Shown: positions 47,830 to 60,261, numbered from the stretch's first letter. The stretch is 64,000 bases of DNA from Mauremys mutica (GCF_020497125.1 NC_059079.1:7967053-8031052), one strand, 5' to 3'. The notes: generated by a model not told the origin, from the sequence alone. A program made the numbers and translations.

Positions 47830-48150
47830 GTTACTTAGGTCTACATTTTCAAAAAGGTTACCTAACTTGAGACAATTGAGGCTGATTTTCAAAAGAGCTC
47901 AACCTCCATTTTAGGTACCAAAGCGAGTGGCCAGATTTTCAAAAGAACTCTGCACATTTGCAAATCTGGTCCTTTTTTAGATGCCTAAATGGGAGCTTGG
48001 TCCTTTGAAAATCTGGCCCTGAAGAGCCTGTTTTTCAGAGGATGGGAACCCAGCACTTTCTGAAAATCAAACTCCATTAAGGCGTCTCAAGCTGGGAAAC
48101 CACAAAAAGTGGAGGTATCCAAAATCTCTAGTCATTCCGGAAAATCTTGG
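47830..48150. repeat. AAAATCTGGCC-type interspersed repeat
   Basis: GATTTTCAAAAGAGCTCAAC, GGCCAGATTTTCAAAAGAAC and the complement TTTGAAAATCTGGCCC lie within 170 bases, so the block is partly palindromic. The same words occur at 14083-14235. Confidence 0.5.
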
Positions 48151-48914
48151 CCCGAGTGCCCTCAGCTGCTACTGACTTCCTACTTCAGTATAAAGTTAAT
48201 GGGTGTTGAAGGTGCTCACAGAATCAGACCCTACCAGGATATAATGGACTGACTGGGAGTGGTTTGCTGATCCTTTGAACTACAGGAAAGAAAGTTAGCT
48301 AGGAGGAGGACAATTCTATTTTTTTACTTTGAAAATACTCCAGTTTACTTCACTATAAACTGCACCTGGGACGACCTCAAAAATGAAATCAGTAAACAGA
48401 GCATAAGAGGCAATGAAATAGGACCATGAAAATTGCCTTCCCGGAACACACCTCTTCTTGTGTTTTTATCTGATGTGGTTTGAATGAAATAGTCTCCTGG
48501 CATCTCCTAGGGTTCACTCAGATGTTCTGATAATCATTTAACTGCCGCAGATCCCCAGGAACCTGGTGGTTTGAACCTTTCTCTCTCCTTTATTTCAACT
48601 GGCAAGTTATTGCCTCGGGCCTCATTTTGATGCAATTTATATAGGGTTGTAGGGGAAAAAAAATCTCTCTGACTGCAAGGAAAGACTCGAGCAGCAGTGG
48701 CAAACCCAGGGATTCAAGAGCAGCAGCAACAGACTGCTGGGAAAGTTTGATCAGACAGACTGCACGATGCTGACTGCAGCATTTGCCATTTTACACCTCC
48801 CGCACCTCCCATTGGTCCATCAGGATTAATATCCTGCTTCCAGCAGTGGCCAATATCCATCATGAAAGGGAAAATAAACCCATCATGTGCCAGGTTCATC
48901 TCTCCTGTAATTCC

Positions 48915-49010
48915 ATAGGGTCTGATTCTCCTCTCCCTTACACCAGTATGACTCTGCTAACTTCAACATAATATGCAGCAGCATGAGTGAGTAGAGTTAC
49001 ACCAAGGATG
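48915..49010. repeat. Palindromic GATTCTCCT...TTACACC repeat
   Basis: GTCTGATTCTCCTCTCCCTT, ACACCAGTATGACTCTGCTA and later GTAGAGTTACACC match the palindromic family found at 29739-29945. Confidence 0.4.
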
Positions 49011-49218
49011 AATTTGTCTGCCAAATACATGGTGGAGAGAGCTCCTTTCTGAACTCTGGGGTGATCAGCTCATGCCCTGCCACCCGCGATTTGAGTACCT
49101 TATTGCTAACTTAGCTTGCAGAATTATTATTTTTAAAAACAATCATAAAACTATCCTGCAGAATTTGTGCAACAGCAGCAGCCTATAAAGCTAACTTGAA
49201 AGAACATGTCAGATGTGT

Positions 49219-49245
49219 CAGAGAGAGAGAGAGCGCGAGCGCACG
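49219..49245. repeat. (GA)n then GCGCGAGCGC simple repeat
   Basis: Seen directly. Confidence 0.75.
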
Positions 49246-49330
49246 CACATATCTGCAGGACTAGCTTTTCCTGCATTGCCTAAAGGGTTCATAAATTCAC
49301 TTGCTCAGCTCAGGCTTAGTGGGTGGCTTT

Positions 49331-50948
49331 TAGGGCTGTCAAGCAATTAAAAAAATTAATTGTGCAATTAATCGCGCTCAAACAATAACGGAATACTGTT
49401 TATTTAAATAGTTTTGGATTTTTTCTACCTTTTCAAATGTATTGATTTCAATTACAACACAGAATACAAAGTGTACAGTGCACACTATTTTTGATTACAA
49501 AAATTGTAAAAAACAAAATAAATAGTATTTTTCAATTCACTTAAGTACTCTAGTGCAATCTCTCTATCATAAAAGATAAAATGTAGAATTATATACAAAA
49601 AATAACTGCATTAAAAAACAAAGCCATATAAAAATTTAGCGCCTACAAGTCCACTCAATCCTACTTCTTGTTCAGTCACTCGCTCAGATAAACAAGTTTG
49701 TTTACATTTGCAGGAGATAATGCTGCCCACTTCTTGTTTACAATGTCACCTGAAAGTGAGAGCAGGCATTCTCATGGCACTGTTGTAGCTGGTGTCGCAA
49801 GATATTTACCTGCCAGAGGTGCTAAAGATTCATGTGTCCCTTCATGCTTCAACCACCATTCCAGAGGACATGCATCCATGCTGATGACAGCTTCTGCTCA
49901 ATAACGAACAAAAGCAGTGCAGACTGACACATGTTCAATTTCATCATCTGAGTCAAATGCTACCAGCAGAAGGTCGATTTTGTTTTTTTAATGGTTCGGG
50001 TTCTGTAGTTTCCATATCAGACTGTTGATCTTTTAAGACTTCTGAAAGCATGCTCCACACTTCCTCCCTCTCAGATTGTGGAAGGCACTTCAGATTCTTA
50101 AACCTTGGGTCGAGTGCTGTAACTGTCTTTACATTGGTACCTCTTTGCATTTTATCAAATCTGCAGTGAAAGTGTTCTTAAAATGAACAATATGTGCTGG
50201 GTCATCATCTAATACTGCTATAACATGAAATATATGGCAGAATGCAAGTGAAACAGAGCAGGAGGCATAGAATTCTCCCACAAGGAGTTCAGTCACAAAT
50301 TTAATTAATGCATTATTCTTTTTAATGAGCGTCATCAGCATGGAAGCATGTCCTTGGGAATGGTGGCCGAAGCCTGAAGAGGCATATGAATATTTAGCAT
50401 ATCTGGCATGTAAATACCTTGTAATGCTGGCACAAAAGTGCCATGTGAGCACCTGTTCTCACTTTCCGGTGATGTGAGAAATAATAAGGCAGTATTATCT
50501 CCGGTAAATGTAAACAAATTCGTTTCTCTTAGTGTTTGGCTGAACAAGAAGTAGGACTGAGTGGACTTGTAGGCTCTAAAGTTTTACATTGCATTAAAAA
50601 ATAAAACAGTTATGTAACAAAAAATATCTACATTTGTAGGCTGCACTTTCACATTAAAGAAATTGCACTACGGTACTCGTATGAGGTGAATTGAAAAATA
50701 CTATTTCTTGGTAATCATTTTTACAGTGCAAAAATTTGTAATAAAAAATAATATGAAGTAAACACTGTACATTTTGTATTCTGTGTTGTAATTAAAATCA
50801 ATATATCTAAAAATGTAGAAAAACATCTAAAATATTTAATATATTTCAATTGGTATTCTGTTTAACCATGCAATTAAAACTGTGATTAATCACAATTAAT
50901 TTTGGGAGGTTAATCGTGTAAGTTAAATGTGATTAATCAACAGTCCTA
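49331..50948 (-). mobile_element. hAT element, inverted duplication of a transposase 3' end, 8-bp duplication
   Basis: Perfect GTGGCTTT copies flank it (49323-49330, 50949-50956). Ends are TAGGGCTGTCAAGC and, complemented, TAGGACTGTTGATT. The middle, on the minus strand, has transposase remnants: HVIAVLDDDPAHIVHFKNTF then TALDPRFKNLKCL, the LDPRFK block of ZBED-type hAT transposases. The left arm (about 49690-49890, minus) carries frames of the C-terminal dimerisation domain. The right arm (about 50335-50530, plus) carries the same domain as an inverted copy, EWWPKPEEAYEYLAYLACKY. Both arms end in the same AT-rich termini, giving inverted repeats of roughly 550 bp. Stops and shifts show it is dead. 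Confidence 0.88.
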
Positions 50949-51024
50949 GTGGCTTTGTTGGTTACCTTTGTTTTCTTCAATTTTCCTAATGTGCAACAAG
51001 GAGCTAAGAGATTTTTTTTATATA

Positions 51025-51203
51025 TAGAATATCAGGGTTGGAAGGGACCTCAGGAGGTCATCTAGTCCAACCACCTGCTCAAAGCAGGACTAATCCCCAG
51101 ACAGATTTTTTCCCCCAAATCCCTAAATAGCCCTCTCAAGGACTGAACTCACAACCCTGGGTTTAGCATGCCAATGCTCAAACCACTGAGCTATCCCTCC
51201 CCC
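51025..51203 (-). mobile_element. tRNA-derived SINE with CR1-like tail
   Basis: Left: GAATATCAGGGTTGGAAGGG, ACCTCAGGAGGTCATCTAGT. Right: complement of B box (GGACTGAACTC) and A box (CCACTGAGCTATC). Full-length. Confidence 0.9.
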
Positions 51204-51379
51204 ATTAAAATGAGTCTATTGCCACCTGCTGGATGAGGTATTTTCTTCCCTTGGTTAGAAACAAAAGGGTTTCTGGGGAACATAGTGCATGGAGCAGGTG
51301 ATTGGCGAAATTAATATCAGCACTGGAACACAAGAGCACAATGTTCTTCCTTCACCACTACCCTCATGAATGACTAGAA

Positions 51380-51640
51380 GGAGGGACATGTGGTTAAGGC
51401 ACCTGATCATGAGTCAGGAGAGCTAGGTTCAATTTCCAACTTTTCCACACACTTTTTAGGTGACAGTGGTACAAAGTCACTTAATTTTTCTCTGCATTAG
51501 CTCACCCTCTGTACAATCAGGATGATAATGCTTTCTCCTACTCTGTCTGTCTTGTCTAGGTAGATTGTAACGTCTTCAGTGCCAAGATTGTCTCTCACTA
51601 TGTATGTACAGTGCCTAGCACACTGAAACCTTAACTTCAG
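51380..51640 (+). repeat. MIR-like SINE
   Basis: TGTGGTTAAGGCACCTGATC, GAGAGCTAGGTTCAATTTCC (B-box-like), then CAAAGTCACTTAATTTTTCT, AGGATGATAATGC and TGTACAGTGCCTAGCACA follow the MIR order in forward orientation. Confidence 0.7.
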
Positions 51641-52246
51641 ATGGGACATCTAGGCTCTACTGCAGAAGAAGTAATAATAGTATTTGAAGGTCAGTGCTAA
51701 GAGTGGTAAGTCTGACTGCAGAGCAGCTGAAAACCGGCTGACCGCATCACACACGCAAAACAGCTTTCTTTGAGGCTGGGAAAACTTTGCTTAATTTTTC
51801 TCCCAATTATTTTTCAGTTCTGGGCATTCTACATGTCTAGAGCTTAGCTGAGACAAAGGGATGCAAGCAAAGGCCTTGAGAGAAGTGTTGTCATGTCATT
51901 TCCAACCCCATTCCAAGCAAGAAGTATCGCCACTCTCCCCAAAAATTGTCTATTCTTGTGGAATTTGTAGCCCAGTTTGCAGATCCAACAGGCTCACATA
52001 AGTGGCCAAACCGCACTTTTAAAGACCACTATCGCAAACTGGTGCAGTGAGGAGAGCTATAGAAAGCCCTAAGATTCACTTGGGCTGACCTCTGTAAGAG
52101 GGTAAGTAAGGGGTTATGAACCAAGGAGGTTGAAACAGAGATTTCTCTTGAAATCTATGGAGGGAGAGGAAGAATGTTTAAGTAGGAAACATCTAATATT
52201 GCACTGAAAAAATATTTCCTGACAAAACAAGCACCACATAATGAAC

Positions 52247-54208
52247 TAGGGTGACCAAGTGTCCGATTTTTGACCAGAACACCCAGTCGAAAAGGGATCC
52301 TGGGCCGTTGACTGTCCGGTTGGTGGTGCCACGCAGCAAGGCTGTCAGGCTCCCTGCTAGCCTCTGCGCTGCGCGGCTCCTGAGAATCAGCTGGCATGTC
52401 CCCTCTCCAGCTCCTATGCGTAGAGGCAGCCAGGGGGCTCTGCATGCTGCCCTTACTCCAAGGGCTGCCCCCACAGCTCCCATTGGTTGGGAACTGTGGC
52501 CAATGGGAGCTGCGGGGGCGGCATCTGGAGATGGGGCAGCGCGCAGACCCACCTGGCCATGCCTCTGTGTAGGAGCTGGAAGGGGGACATGCCGCTGCTT
52601 CTAGGAGCTGCTTGAAGTAAGCGCCACCTGAAGCCTGCACCCCTGACCCCCTCCTGCACCCCAACCACCTGCCGCAGCCCTGATCCCCTTCCCACTTTCT
52701 GAATCCCTTGATCCCAGCCCAGAGCACCCACCTACACCCCAAACCCCTCATTCCCCAGCCCCCACCCCAGAGCCCGCACGCACCCCAGCCGAAGCCCTCA
52801 CTCTCCCCCACAACCCCCTCTGCCCCAGACCTGACCCCCCCTCCTGCCCTCTGAACCCCTCGATCCAAGCCTGGGAGCACCCTCCTGCACCCCAAACCCC
52901 TCTGCGCGGGGCTCCTGAGAATCAGCTGGCATGTCCCCTCTCCAGCTCCTATGCGTAGAGGCAGCCAGGGGGCTCTGCATGCTGCCCTTACTCCAAGGGC
53001 TGCCCCCACAGCTCCCATTGGTTGGGAACTGTGGCCAATGGGAGCTGCGGGGGCGGCATCTGGAGATGGGGCAGCGCGCAGACCCACCTGGCCATGCCTC
53101 TGTGTAGGAGCTGGAAGGGGGACATGCCGCTGCTTCTAGGAGCTGCTTGAAGTAAGCGCCACCTGAAGCCTGCACCCCTGACCCCCTCCTGCACCCCAAC
53201 CACCTGCCGCAGCCCTGATCCCCTTCCCACTTTCTGAATCCCTTGATCCCAGCCCAGAGCACCCACCTACACCCCAAACCCCTCATTCCCAGCCCCACCC
53301 CAGAGCCCGCACCCCCAGCCGAAGCCCTCACTCTCCCCCACAACCCCCTGCCCCAGACCTGACCCCCCTCCTGCCCTCTGAACCCCTCGATCCAAGCCTG
53401 GAGCACCCTCCTGCACCCCAAACCCCTCTGCGCGGCTCCTGAGAATCAGCTGGCATGTCCCCTCTCCAGCTCCTATGCGTAGAGGCAGCCAGGGGGCTCT
53501 GCATGCTGCCCTTACTCCAAGGGCTGCCCCCACAGCTCCCATTGGTTGGGAACTGTGGCCAATGGGAGCTGCGGGGGCGGCATCTGGAGATGGGGCAGCG
53601 CGCAGACCCACCTGGCCATGCCTCTGTGTAGGAGCTGGAAGGGGGACATGCCGCTGCTTCTAGGAGCTGCTTGAAGTAAGCGCCACCTGAAGCCTGCACC
53701 CCTGACCCCCTCCTGCACCCCAACCACCTGCCGCAGCCCTGATCCCCTTCCCACTTTCTGAATCCCTTGATCCCAGCCCAGAGCACCCACCTACACCCCA
53801 AACCCCTCATTCCCAGCCCCACCCCAGAGCCCGCACCCCCAGCCGAAGCCCTCACTCTCCCCCACAGTGCCCCAACCCCCTGCCCCAGCCCTGATCCCCC
53901 TCCCACCCTCTGAACCCCTCGATCCAAGCCTGGAGCACCCTCCTGCACCCCAAACCCCTCATCCCCAGCCTCCAGGGCCCACACCCCCAGCCGGAGCCCT
54001 CCCCCCTTGCACCCCAGTCCCCTGAGCCAGCCCAGTGAAAATGAGTGAGTGAGGGTGGGGAGACCAAGTGACAAAGGGAGGGGGGGGGAAATGGAGTGAG
54101 CGGGGCCGGGACCTCAGAGAAGAGGCAGGGCATGGGTGGGGCCTCGTAGAAGGGGCAGGGAGGGGCAAGATTGTTTGGTTTTCTGCGAGTAGAAAGTTGC
54201 CAGCCCTC
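52247..54208 (+). mobile_element. hAT-like element with a tandemly triplicated core
   Basis: Begins TAGGGTGACCAAGTGTCCG and ends AGAAAGTTGCCAGCCCTC. Flanks TAATGAAC (52239-52246) and TAAGGAAC (54209-54216) match 7/8. The core is repeated about three times, starting near 52371, 52904 and 53430, at spacings of about 533 and 526 bp. Each unit holds an inverted CCAAT-box pair (52474-52512 in unit 1) and a CCCCAGCC-rich right part. The single-unit relative is 110-806. Long ORFs here (up to 310 codons) come from base skew and repetition, not from a gene. Confidence 0.85.
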
Positions 54209-55539
54209 TAAGGAACACCAGTAAAGAAATGCAAAATATATATTTACCAAAAACATTTAAAACGGTCTCTAAAACTTGTGATTGGATTGCTCCCTCAGTG
54301 ACGAACTAAAAACACCAGCCTGAGCCAGGCATCATTCAGAGTACCAAGGCCACGCTTGAAAAGTTCCACCATTTTGATAGAGTCTGTCATTTCCAGGGAT
54401 ATTTCCTATGCTTCAGATGGGGAATTCAGCTGGAGATAGTAGACTCTTCCAAAAGAACGGGACATTTTAAGAGTGGCACTGGTGTGCTACAGCAATCTGA
54501 GTCTCCTACATTCCCTGACGAGTGCCTTAACTACTGGCTATTCTCAGAGTGAAAGTGGCTCTCCCCTGCCCACCCCCCTGCCCCAAAAAATTGTATCCCG
54601 GACCTGAGAAACCTTCCTGATAAAAGTTCAGTTGAAACAGCTATTTTCCCAAGAAAAAGTTGGGGGTTCAAGATGATATTTTCCAACCGAAAATTAAAGC
54701 AAAAAATCCCCAATCAGCTTTCTAGCCAATGCACCTTAAATTCAATGTGCAGCATCTCTTAGAAACCTAGACTTGGGCCTCTCTTGAGAAGATGTTCCTC
54801 AGCGTGCCAGAATGCATCAAACTGTATGGTGAATTTGAGACGGGGACAAACAGGTCTTAGGGCGAGACTGCCGAATTAATTTTTGTTTGTGATCTAGCCC
54901 AGAGATTTAACCCACTCCAGTTACGGTATAGGGGGCCAACTCTCATCCACTTTCAGAAACTACACCCTGAATACTATTACTTGTTGAAATGCATAGGAGG
55001 GAGTTAGTACTTTTCTCTGCCATTTATGTCTAAAAATATTGCCTGCATGTCTTCCTGGGCATCCTAACAATGGCAGCTGACAGCCGCTCCTGGAGGAAAC
55101 CTGTACGGTTATTTGCCCTCATTTCCCCCGAGGGGACAAGTGAAGTAGTCCCTTTCTGTTACAGCTGATATGTGAAAACTTACACTAAGCGAGCTGTAAT
55201 AGCACCTTTTCACTGCTTTATTGATTTCCGCTTTACTGGCTCTGCAGTTTCTGCTGTTTCCCCTTTACAGGCTTTTCCCTGTCCTTCGCGCCGAGCGAAC
55301 TAAAAAGGTAGATGATAGCCACACGGCGTCCACTTTGGCAAGGCCACTTGCGGGATGTGCGCCTCGCAGGAAACCCCACACCTTCACCAAACGTTAGCAT
55401 CACGCAGAAAAGAGGTGCGATCAGTATGGAAAAGAATTAGATTCCACATACAGAAAATCCCCCTGGTGCTTTCATTGGATAAGCTACTCTTCCCTTCCCA
55501 CCCCCTAACCTGTTATCTAGAGTTGCTTGCAGTAAATAT

Positions 55540-55921
55540 GCCCAGTGGCTTGTGATGGGATGTTAGGTGGGGTGGGATCTGAGTTACCACAGAGAATTCT
55601 TTCCTGGGTGCTGGCTGGTGAGTCTTGCTCGAATGCTCAGGGTTTAGCTGATCGCCATATTTGGTGTCAGGAAGGAATTGTCCTCCAGGGCAGATTGGCA
55701 GAGGCCCTGGAGGGGTTTCGCCTTCCTCTGCAGCGTGGGGTACGGGTCCCTTGTTGGAAGGTTCTCTGCACCTTGAAGTCTTTAAACCATGATTTGAGGA
55801 CTTCAGTGGCTCAGACACAGGTTTGATACAGGAGTGGGTAGGTGAGATTCTGTGGCCTGCATTGTGCAGGAGGTCAGACTAGATGATCATAATGGTCCCT
55901 TCTGAACTTAAAGTCTATGAT
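55540..55921 (+). mobile_element. CR1 LINE 3' untranslated region
   Basis: TGGGATCTGAGTTACCACAG, GCTGATCGCCATATTTGGTG, CAGATTGGCAGAGGCCCTGG, GGAGGTCAGACTAGATGATC, then AAAGTCTATGATTC. This is a turtle CR1 subfamily tail, well preserved. Confidence 0.85.
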
Positions 55922-56813
55922 TCATTGCAATACCTACCACATTCCACCCCAGAGGTGGCTGCCTTTTGCCAGAGGCTTAAGCAATCTCCACTAGCATATG
56001 GTTTGTGTTTTTGTAAAGCACTCTGAAGTTGTAAGAGGTCCGATGAAGCAATGATAAAAATCAGTAGCACTGGGGAGAAAGAGAGATGTATGTACATTGC
56101 TTTCTGGGTATAAATGCATTGGTGGCGCAGGGGCAGAGGAGAGGCTGTGTGGGCATGATCACTCTCAAAGGATAAATTGTCAAAACCAAAGTGAAACAAA
56201 GAGATCCATTTGCACAGCAAAGTCTGTGACTTGAATTTCTGGCAAGCAAAGAAAGCCGGCATGTATGCAATACCTGAATTACTTCTGGGTGACTCGTGAG
56301 TGAGCCAGACTGAAAAGAAAGAGAAGGAGTAATGTATTAAACAAGAAGCCAGTCCTCAATGGGGATACTCTGTCCGAGAAATGTTGCCTGCATCAGAATT
56401 TTCCCCCTTGATTTTGAGATGAAAGTCATACATCTGAAGGTTGCTCCCACTACTGCAGGATGGGGCTTGCAGGGCTGCCATTTCCATTGGGCCTCAGCAG
56501 AGGAAAGATGATTTTTTTCCCCCTGACCAAGTTCTGTGCGGGGGGAAAAGGCATTGTGACTGATCAGCTCTGTCGCTCAACAGCAAGAGAGGGTTTGTTC
56601 TTTTATTTACAGTGTATGGCATCCATGCAGGACTAAGCTTCATGGAAATAAATGAGGACTTTATTTTTCCTGACAAGGAGGTTCTGATAGCTGACAGGCA
56701 GCAGAATACACTGCAAGTACCAAAAAAAATAAATAAAGTCTTGCTGTGCAAGTGGCGATTCAGTGAAGATTCTAAGGATAATGGTAATTAGCAATGGAGA
56801 GAGAAATACTCAC

Positions 56814-56886
56814 AGGCCTCACGCCAGTTGGACAGCCACAAGTGACTGACATCTCTGTGGCTGAGGAGGTTAAATTCTTCAGTAGG
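56814..56886 (-). other. Candidate unrecognised exon, 73 bp
   Basis: On the minus strand a strong acceptor (CCCCCTTCTTTCTAG) is followed by 73 open bases and a strong donor (GTGAGTAT). The open frame reads PTEEFNLLSHRDVSHLWLSN and then WREA, 24 residues plus one base. It does not match AGBL4 as I remember it, nor BEND5. It could be an alternative exon, a non-coding RNA exon or chance. Only the splice-site quality supports it. Confidence 0.25.
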
Positions 56887-57544
56887 CTAGAAAGAAGGGG
56901 GATGTGTTAATTCTCTGTCATGTGTTTCTGTCTGAACAGAAGAAAGAAAGAAAGGAGTCGTATCTGGCGCCTTTCAGACTCAGGATATCCCAGAGCCCTT
57001 TGCAACGATGAGTTTAGATACTGACAATGCAGCGACTGCGGGGTGGGGAACGCAGCATCCTTCATAAGTGTGGCAAGATGCCTCTCACTCACATATCCCT
57101 GGACATTCAAAGTTGTTTCCTCTTCAAGAGCCATGGGAATCGACCTTCTCCCTGGGATAGGGAGATGGCAGTTAGGTTTAATGCCTTAGGCACAAGAATG
57201 CACCTTTAACTTTGAAGCCACCTCCTTTGCTGCCCAAGTCCTCATAAATCATACAAGCCCCAAGGGAAGACCCAGAGAGAAAGATGCCATAACATAAGTC
57301 ATGAGATGTACAAGACCCACTGAGATCCATGCTTTGAGGTCCTGGAACGAAAGGCACCATGTGAGAGTAAGCTGATGTTTAACATCAGGGCACTGGTAAC
57401 TGAAGATAGAGCTTTTCACCTCCTGGCGCTGCATCCAGCACCTAGTTGGTGGTCTTCACAAAATGAGTTGGTATCAGTTCAATTCCATAAGAAGACAAGT
57501 TCCCATCATAAAAATATCGCCACTATTGGCACCTTTGCAAAGAT

Positions 57545-57680
57545 GGTCTTGTGGACAAGGCACTAGGATGGGCATCTCATTGGTTCTGCTCCAGACTCTG
57601 CCACCGACTCTTTATCTGACATTGGGCAAACCACTCAACGTATTAGCTTCACTTGCTGTCTATCAAATGAGAAGTCAGTC
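57545..57680 (+). repeat. MIR-like SINE fragment
   Basis: GTGGACAAGGCACTAGGATG, CCAGACTCTGCCACCGACTC, TTGGGCAAACCACTCAACG and TATCAAATGAG follow the forward MIR order. Confidence 0.55.
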
Positions 57681-57707
57681 AGGTTAACGTCATTAAAGTC
57701 TGCGGGG

Positions 57708-58543
57708 TGTTCAGCCAGAACAGCGATCAGTGGCATACAACAGCTTGTGAATAAATAGGTCGGCCTTCTCAGCAGCAGGGGCTGAACAGTCCTGCACTCT
57801 CACGGTCAGAGATGGGCCCCTCAGGTACCCTGGGGGGGGTATTCTCAAGCACCTTTCACCCTCCTTCCGGGGAAGAGGGGAGAAAGAAAACAAAGGAAAT
57901 TAGCTGTTACCAGCTAATTAAACAACATATGCACAAACCTCTTAGGACACCAAAAATCCAATCCTGTTCTTAAAAAAGGTGAATTTTATTAAAAACAAAA
58001 AAAGAAAATACATCTGGAACTTAGGCTTTTGCTAGATTTAAAGAACCTTACAAAAATTAAACATCAAGAATAACCCTCTTGAGGTCCAGCTTAAAGGTTA
58101 CAAGCAAAACAAAAATATTTGGGGTTAGCACAAAGGAGTCCACAAACCAATAAGAAATAAACAGAAATAAACCTAATCGCGTCTTCCTAGACATTCCCTA
58201 ATTTACTGACATATCTGGGGTTTCAGATAAGCAGTCTCTAGGTATGATCTGATGGTTTTTCAGACCTGGCTTTCAGCTTCTCACAGCATAACTTCTCCCT
58301 GTTCCCCTCTGTCCGGGAGAACCACAACACACAGACAAAGGGAAGTTTTTTCCCCAATTTTAAAAAGTTCTAGCCCTGCCATTTGCTCTTTTGGTCAGGT
58401 GCCCACTCGTTTCCTTTGATCTGTGGGCTTGTTAACACTTTACAGGTAAAGCAAGTAGAGAACAACCACCAAGAGGGATTCCATAGCCCACTGGCTGGCT
58501 GGGTGTCCACAAAAGGGAGCTATCCCCCGTCTCATTTATCACA
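57708..58543 (-). mobile_element. Probable solo LTR of an endogenous retrovirus
   Basis: On the minus strand it runs from TGTGATAAATGAG to GGCTGAACA, that is TGT...ACA ends, about 836 bp. An AATAAA signal lies near 57990 on that strand. I recognise the sequence as high-copy in turtles. No clean target duplication is visible and no viral coding sequence is present. Confidence 0.45.
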
Positions 58544-59184
58544 GAGGCAATCAGGGCTCATCCTCACACTGCAAACTTGGCTCCTTAAAGAGCAATGCTG
58601 ACTTGAACTGTGCTCCCGTATCTGTGCTTTGCTGCCTGGAATACATATCCAGAAGGGATTTCATGGCTCTTTGATCAGCATTAGCCACCATGCCGGGATT
58701 TGCTGGTAGTTCAGGGAAGCATGGCAGGTAAGGCTGACCCAGCTGTCACTCTCCTGCTCTGGTATGCCATTCCACCCCTGAGACTCACAGAGACATGACT
58801 GCATTAAGAGAGCACAGCACTTCTGCAGGCTCCTGGCTTAAGAGGACAGGTTGGTGTGGAGATGCTCCTCACCACCAGCCCCAAATGAGTTTTGGGGCTT
58901 TCCCTCTCTATGACGCACAAGCCAGCGAAACGTGGCTTGTATACATTCTAAACCTGTATGCAGTACACTGTACCTAATACCTCTAAACCAGGTGACAAAT
59001 CTGTCCTGGGCCACTGGAGGAATTTCACCTAAGTGCTAGTCACACATGACTGCTGGCTCCTTTGAGCAGCTGGTTCGGTGATCCAGTGAGAGCAGGCAGG
59101 CAAGTGGAGGACAATTCAGAAAGAAAAGAACTGAAAAAAAAATGAAAAAAAAAATCAATTCATCTGAACTGAGCCAGGTCAGGC

Positions 59185-59290
59185 AAAGAACAAGGGGTCA
59201 AGAGACAAAGCTGGAAACTATAGACCAGCGAGATTAATATCAGTTGCGGGGGAAAATCTGGGGAACTATTGAAGGGTGAATAGAAACAGC
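59185..59290 (+). pseudogene. CR1-like reverse transcriptase scrap
   Basis: One frame reads NKGSRDKAGNYRPARLISVA, the conserved K.GS....NYRP.SL.S block that opens CR1-type reverse transcriptases, then hits a stop. Flanks do not continue the domain. Confidence 0.55.
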
Positions 59291-60261
59291 TTTTTTTAAA
59301 AGATAAAGTTTAAAACCTGCCTGAGATTCAAAATAATTAACCTAGTTCATGTCATGCTTCCACAGCACCTGGAAGATCCTGGCAAATCTCACTAGTTCAG
59401 TAGGATTATTGCACTTGGATAAAAGGCCTGGACTGAAGTATGAGGCGCATGGGAAGTGGTGCATTCTTCTCACTACAAACGGTGCAATGCTACAATCCAG
59501 ATTGCTTGCACTAATGAAGATTCTACCCTGTTTTTTTGCAGATGTGGGGGTTACTAACATCAGTGCGCTGGTCAAATTCTGATTTGGAAAAATAAGCTCT
59601 AGCTACCTAAACATCTCTCTGCAGGTCAGCTGGAGACTGTATTTGCTCCATTCCTTGCCTGAAAGAGTTGGGTACCCATGAGCTGTTATAAAGATGGTGC
59701 ACGCCCCCTGAGAGGCAGCTGTATTCAGTGCTGTGAAACAATCTTTGGGAAAGAGGGCATGGTGGTGTAGGTCAATACGGGTCAGCAAAAAAGATTTGAG
59801 GGGTAAACTGAAAACCTTTTGATAGGTACCTGAATTGGTAAAGGGCCTGGGCAATGTTGCCTGATGCATATTATAGTGAAACTTTCCCCCATCCCATGAC
59901 TCGGGGACTAAAGGAGTTTTTCACCCATCTGATTATTGTAAAAGTTAAAACAGAGGTAGTCAAACAGTCCACTGTAAGCATTAGCCTGAAACTGTTCAAA
60001 TAATTAACCGATTAAAGCAAACCTGGTAATAAATGTACAATGTCACTATGTAGAGGGAGACATTTAAACCTTGTCCCAGAACATCTCAAGCTCAGTAAAC
60101 TAGTTCAATGTCTTGTCAGATCAGTACAGTGGCTAGATTCAAAGCTTCTGGTGTCTTGCTAGGACTAATGCCAAACTTGTATAATGGGACTTTTGAAGAA
60201 GCAACTTTTCCATTAACAACATCTCAGAGTAGCTTCCTTTTCTGTTCCTCCAATGAGGTTT

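Noticed and set aside
50129..50452. 107-codon minus-strand ORF as a host ZBED gene
   Set aside because: It lies between the inverted arms of a hAT element with perfect target duplications and is interrupted on both sides.
52155..53087. 310-codon minus-strand ORF and the 248- and 207-codon neighbours
   Set aside because: They lie inside the triplicated hAT-like element, repeat the same peptides in each unit, are open because of C-rich skew, and match no domain.
52371..53958. CRISPR-like or satellite array
   Set aside because: Only three long units with no spacers, wholly inside one transposon.
55545..55826. 93-codon plus-strand ORF
   Set aside because: It is the CR1 3' untranslated region read through.
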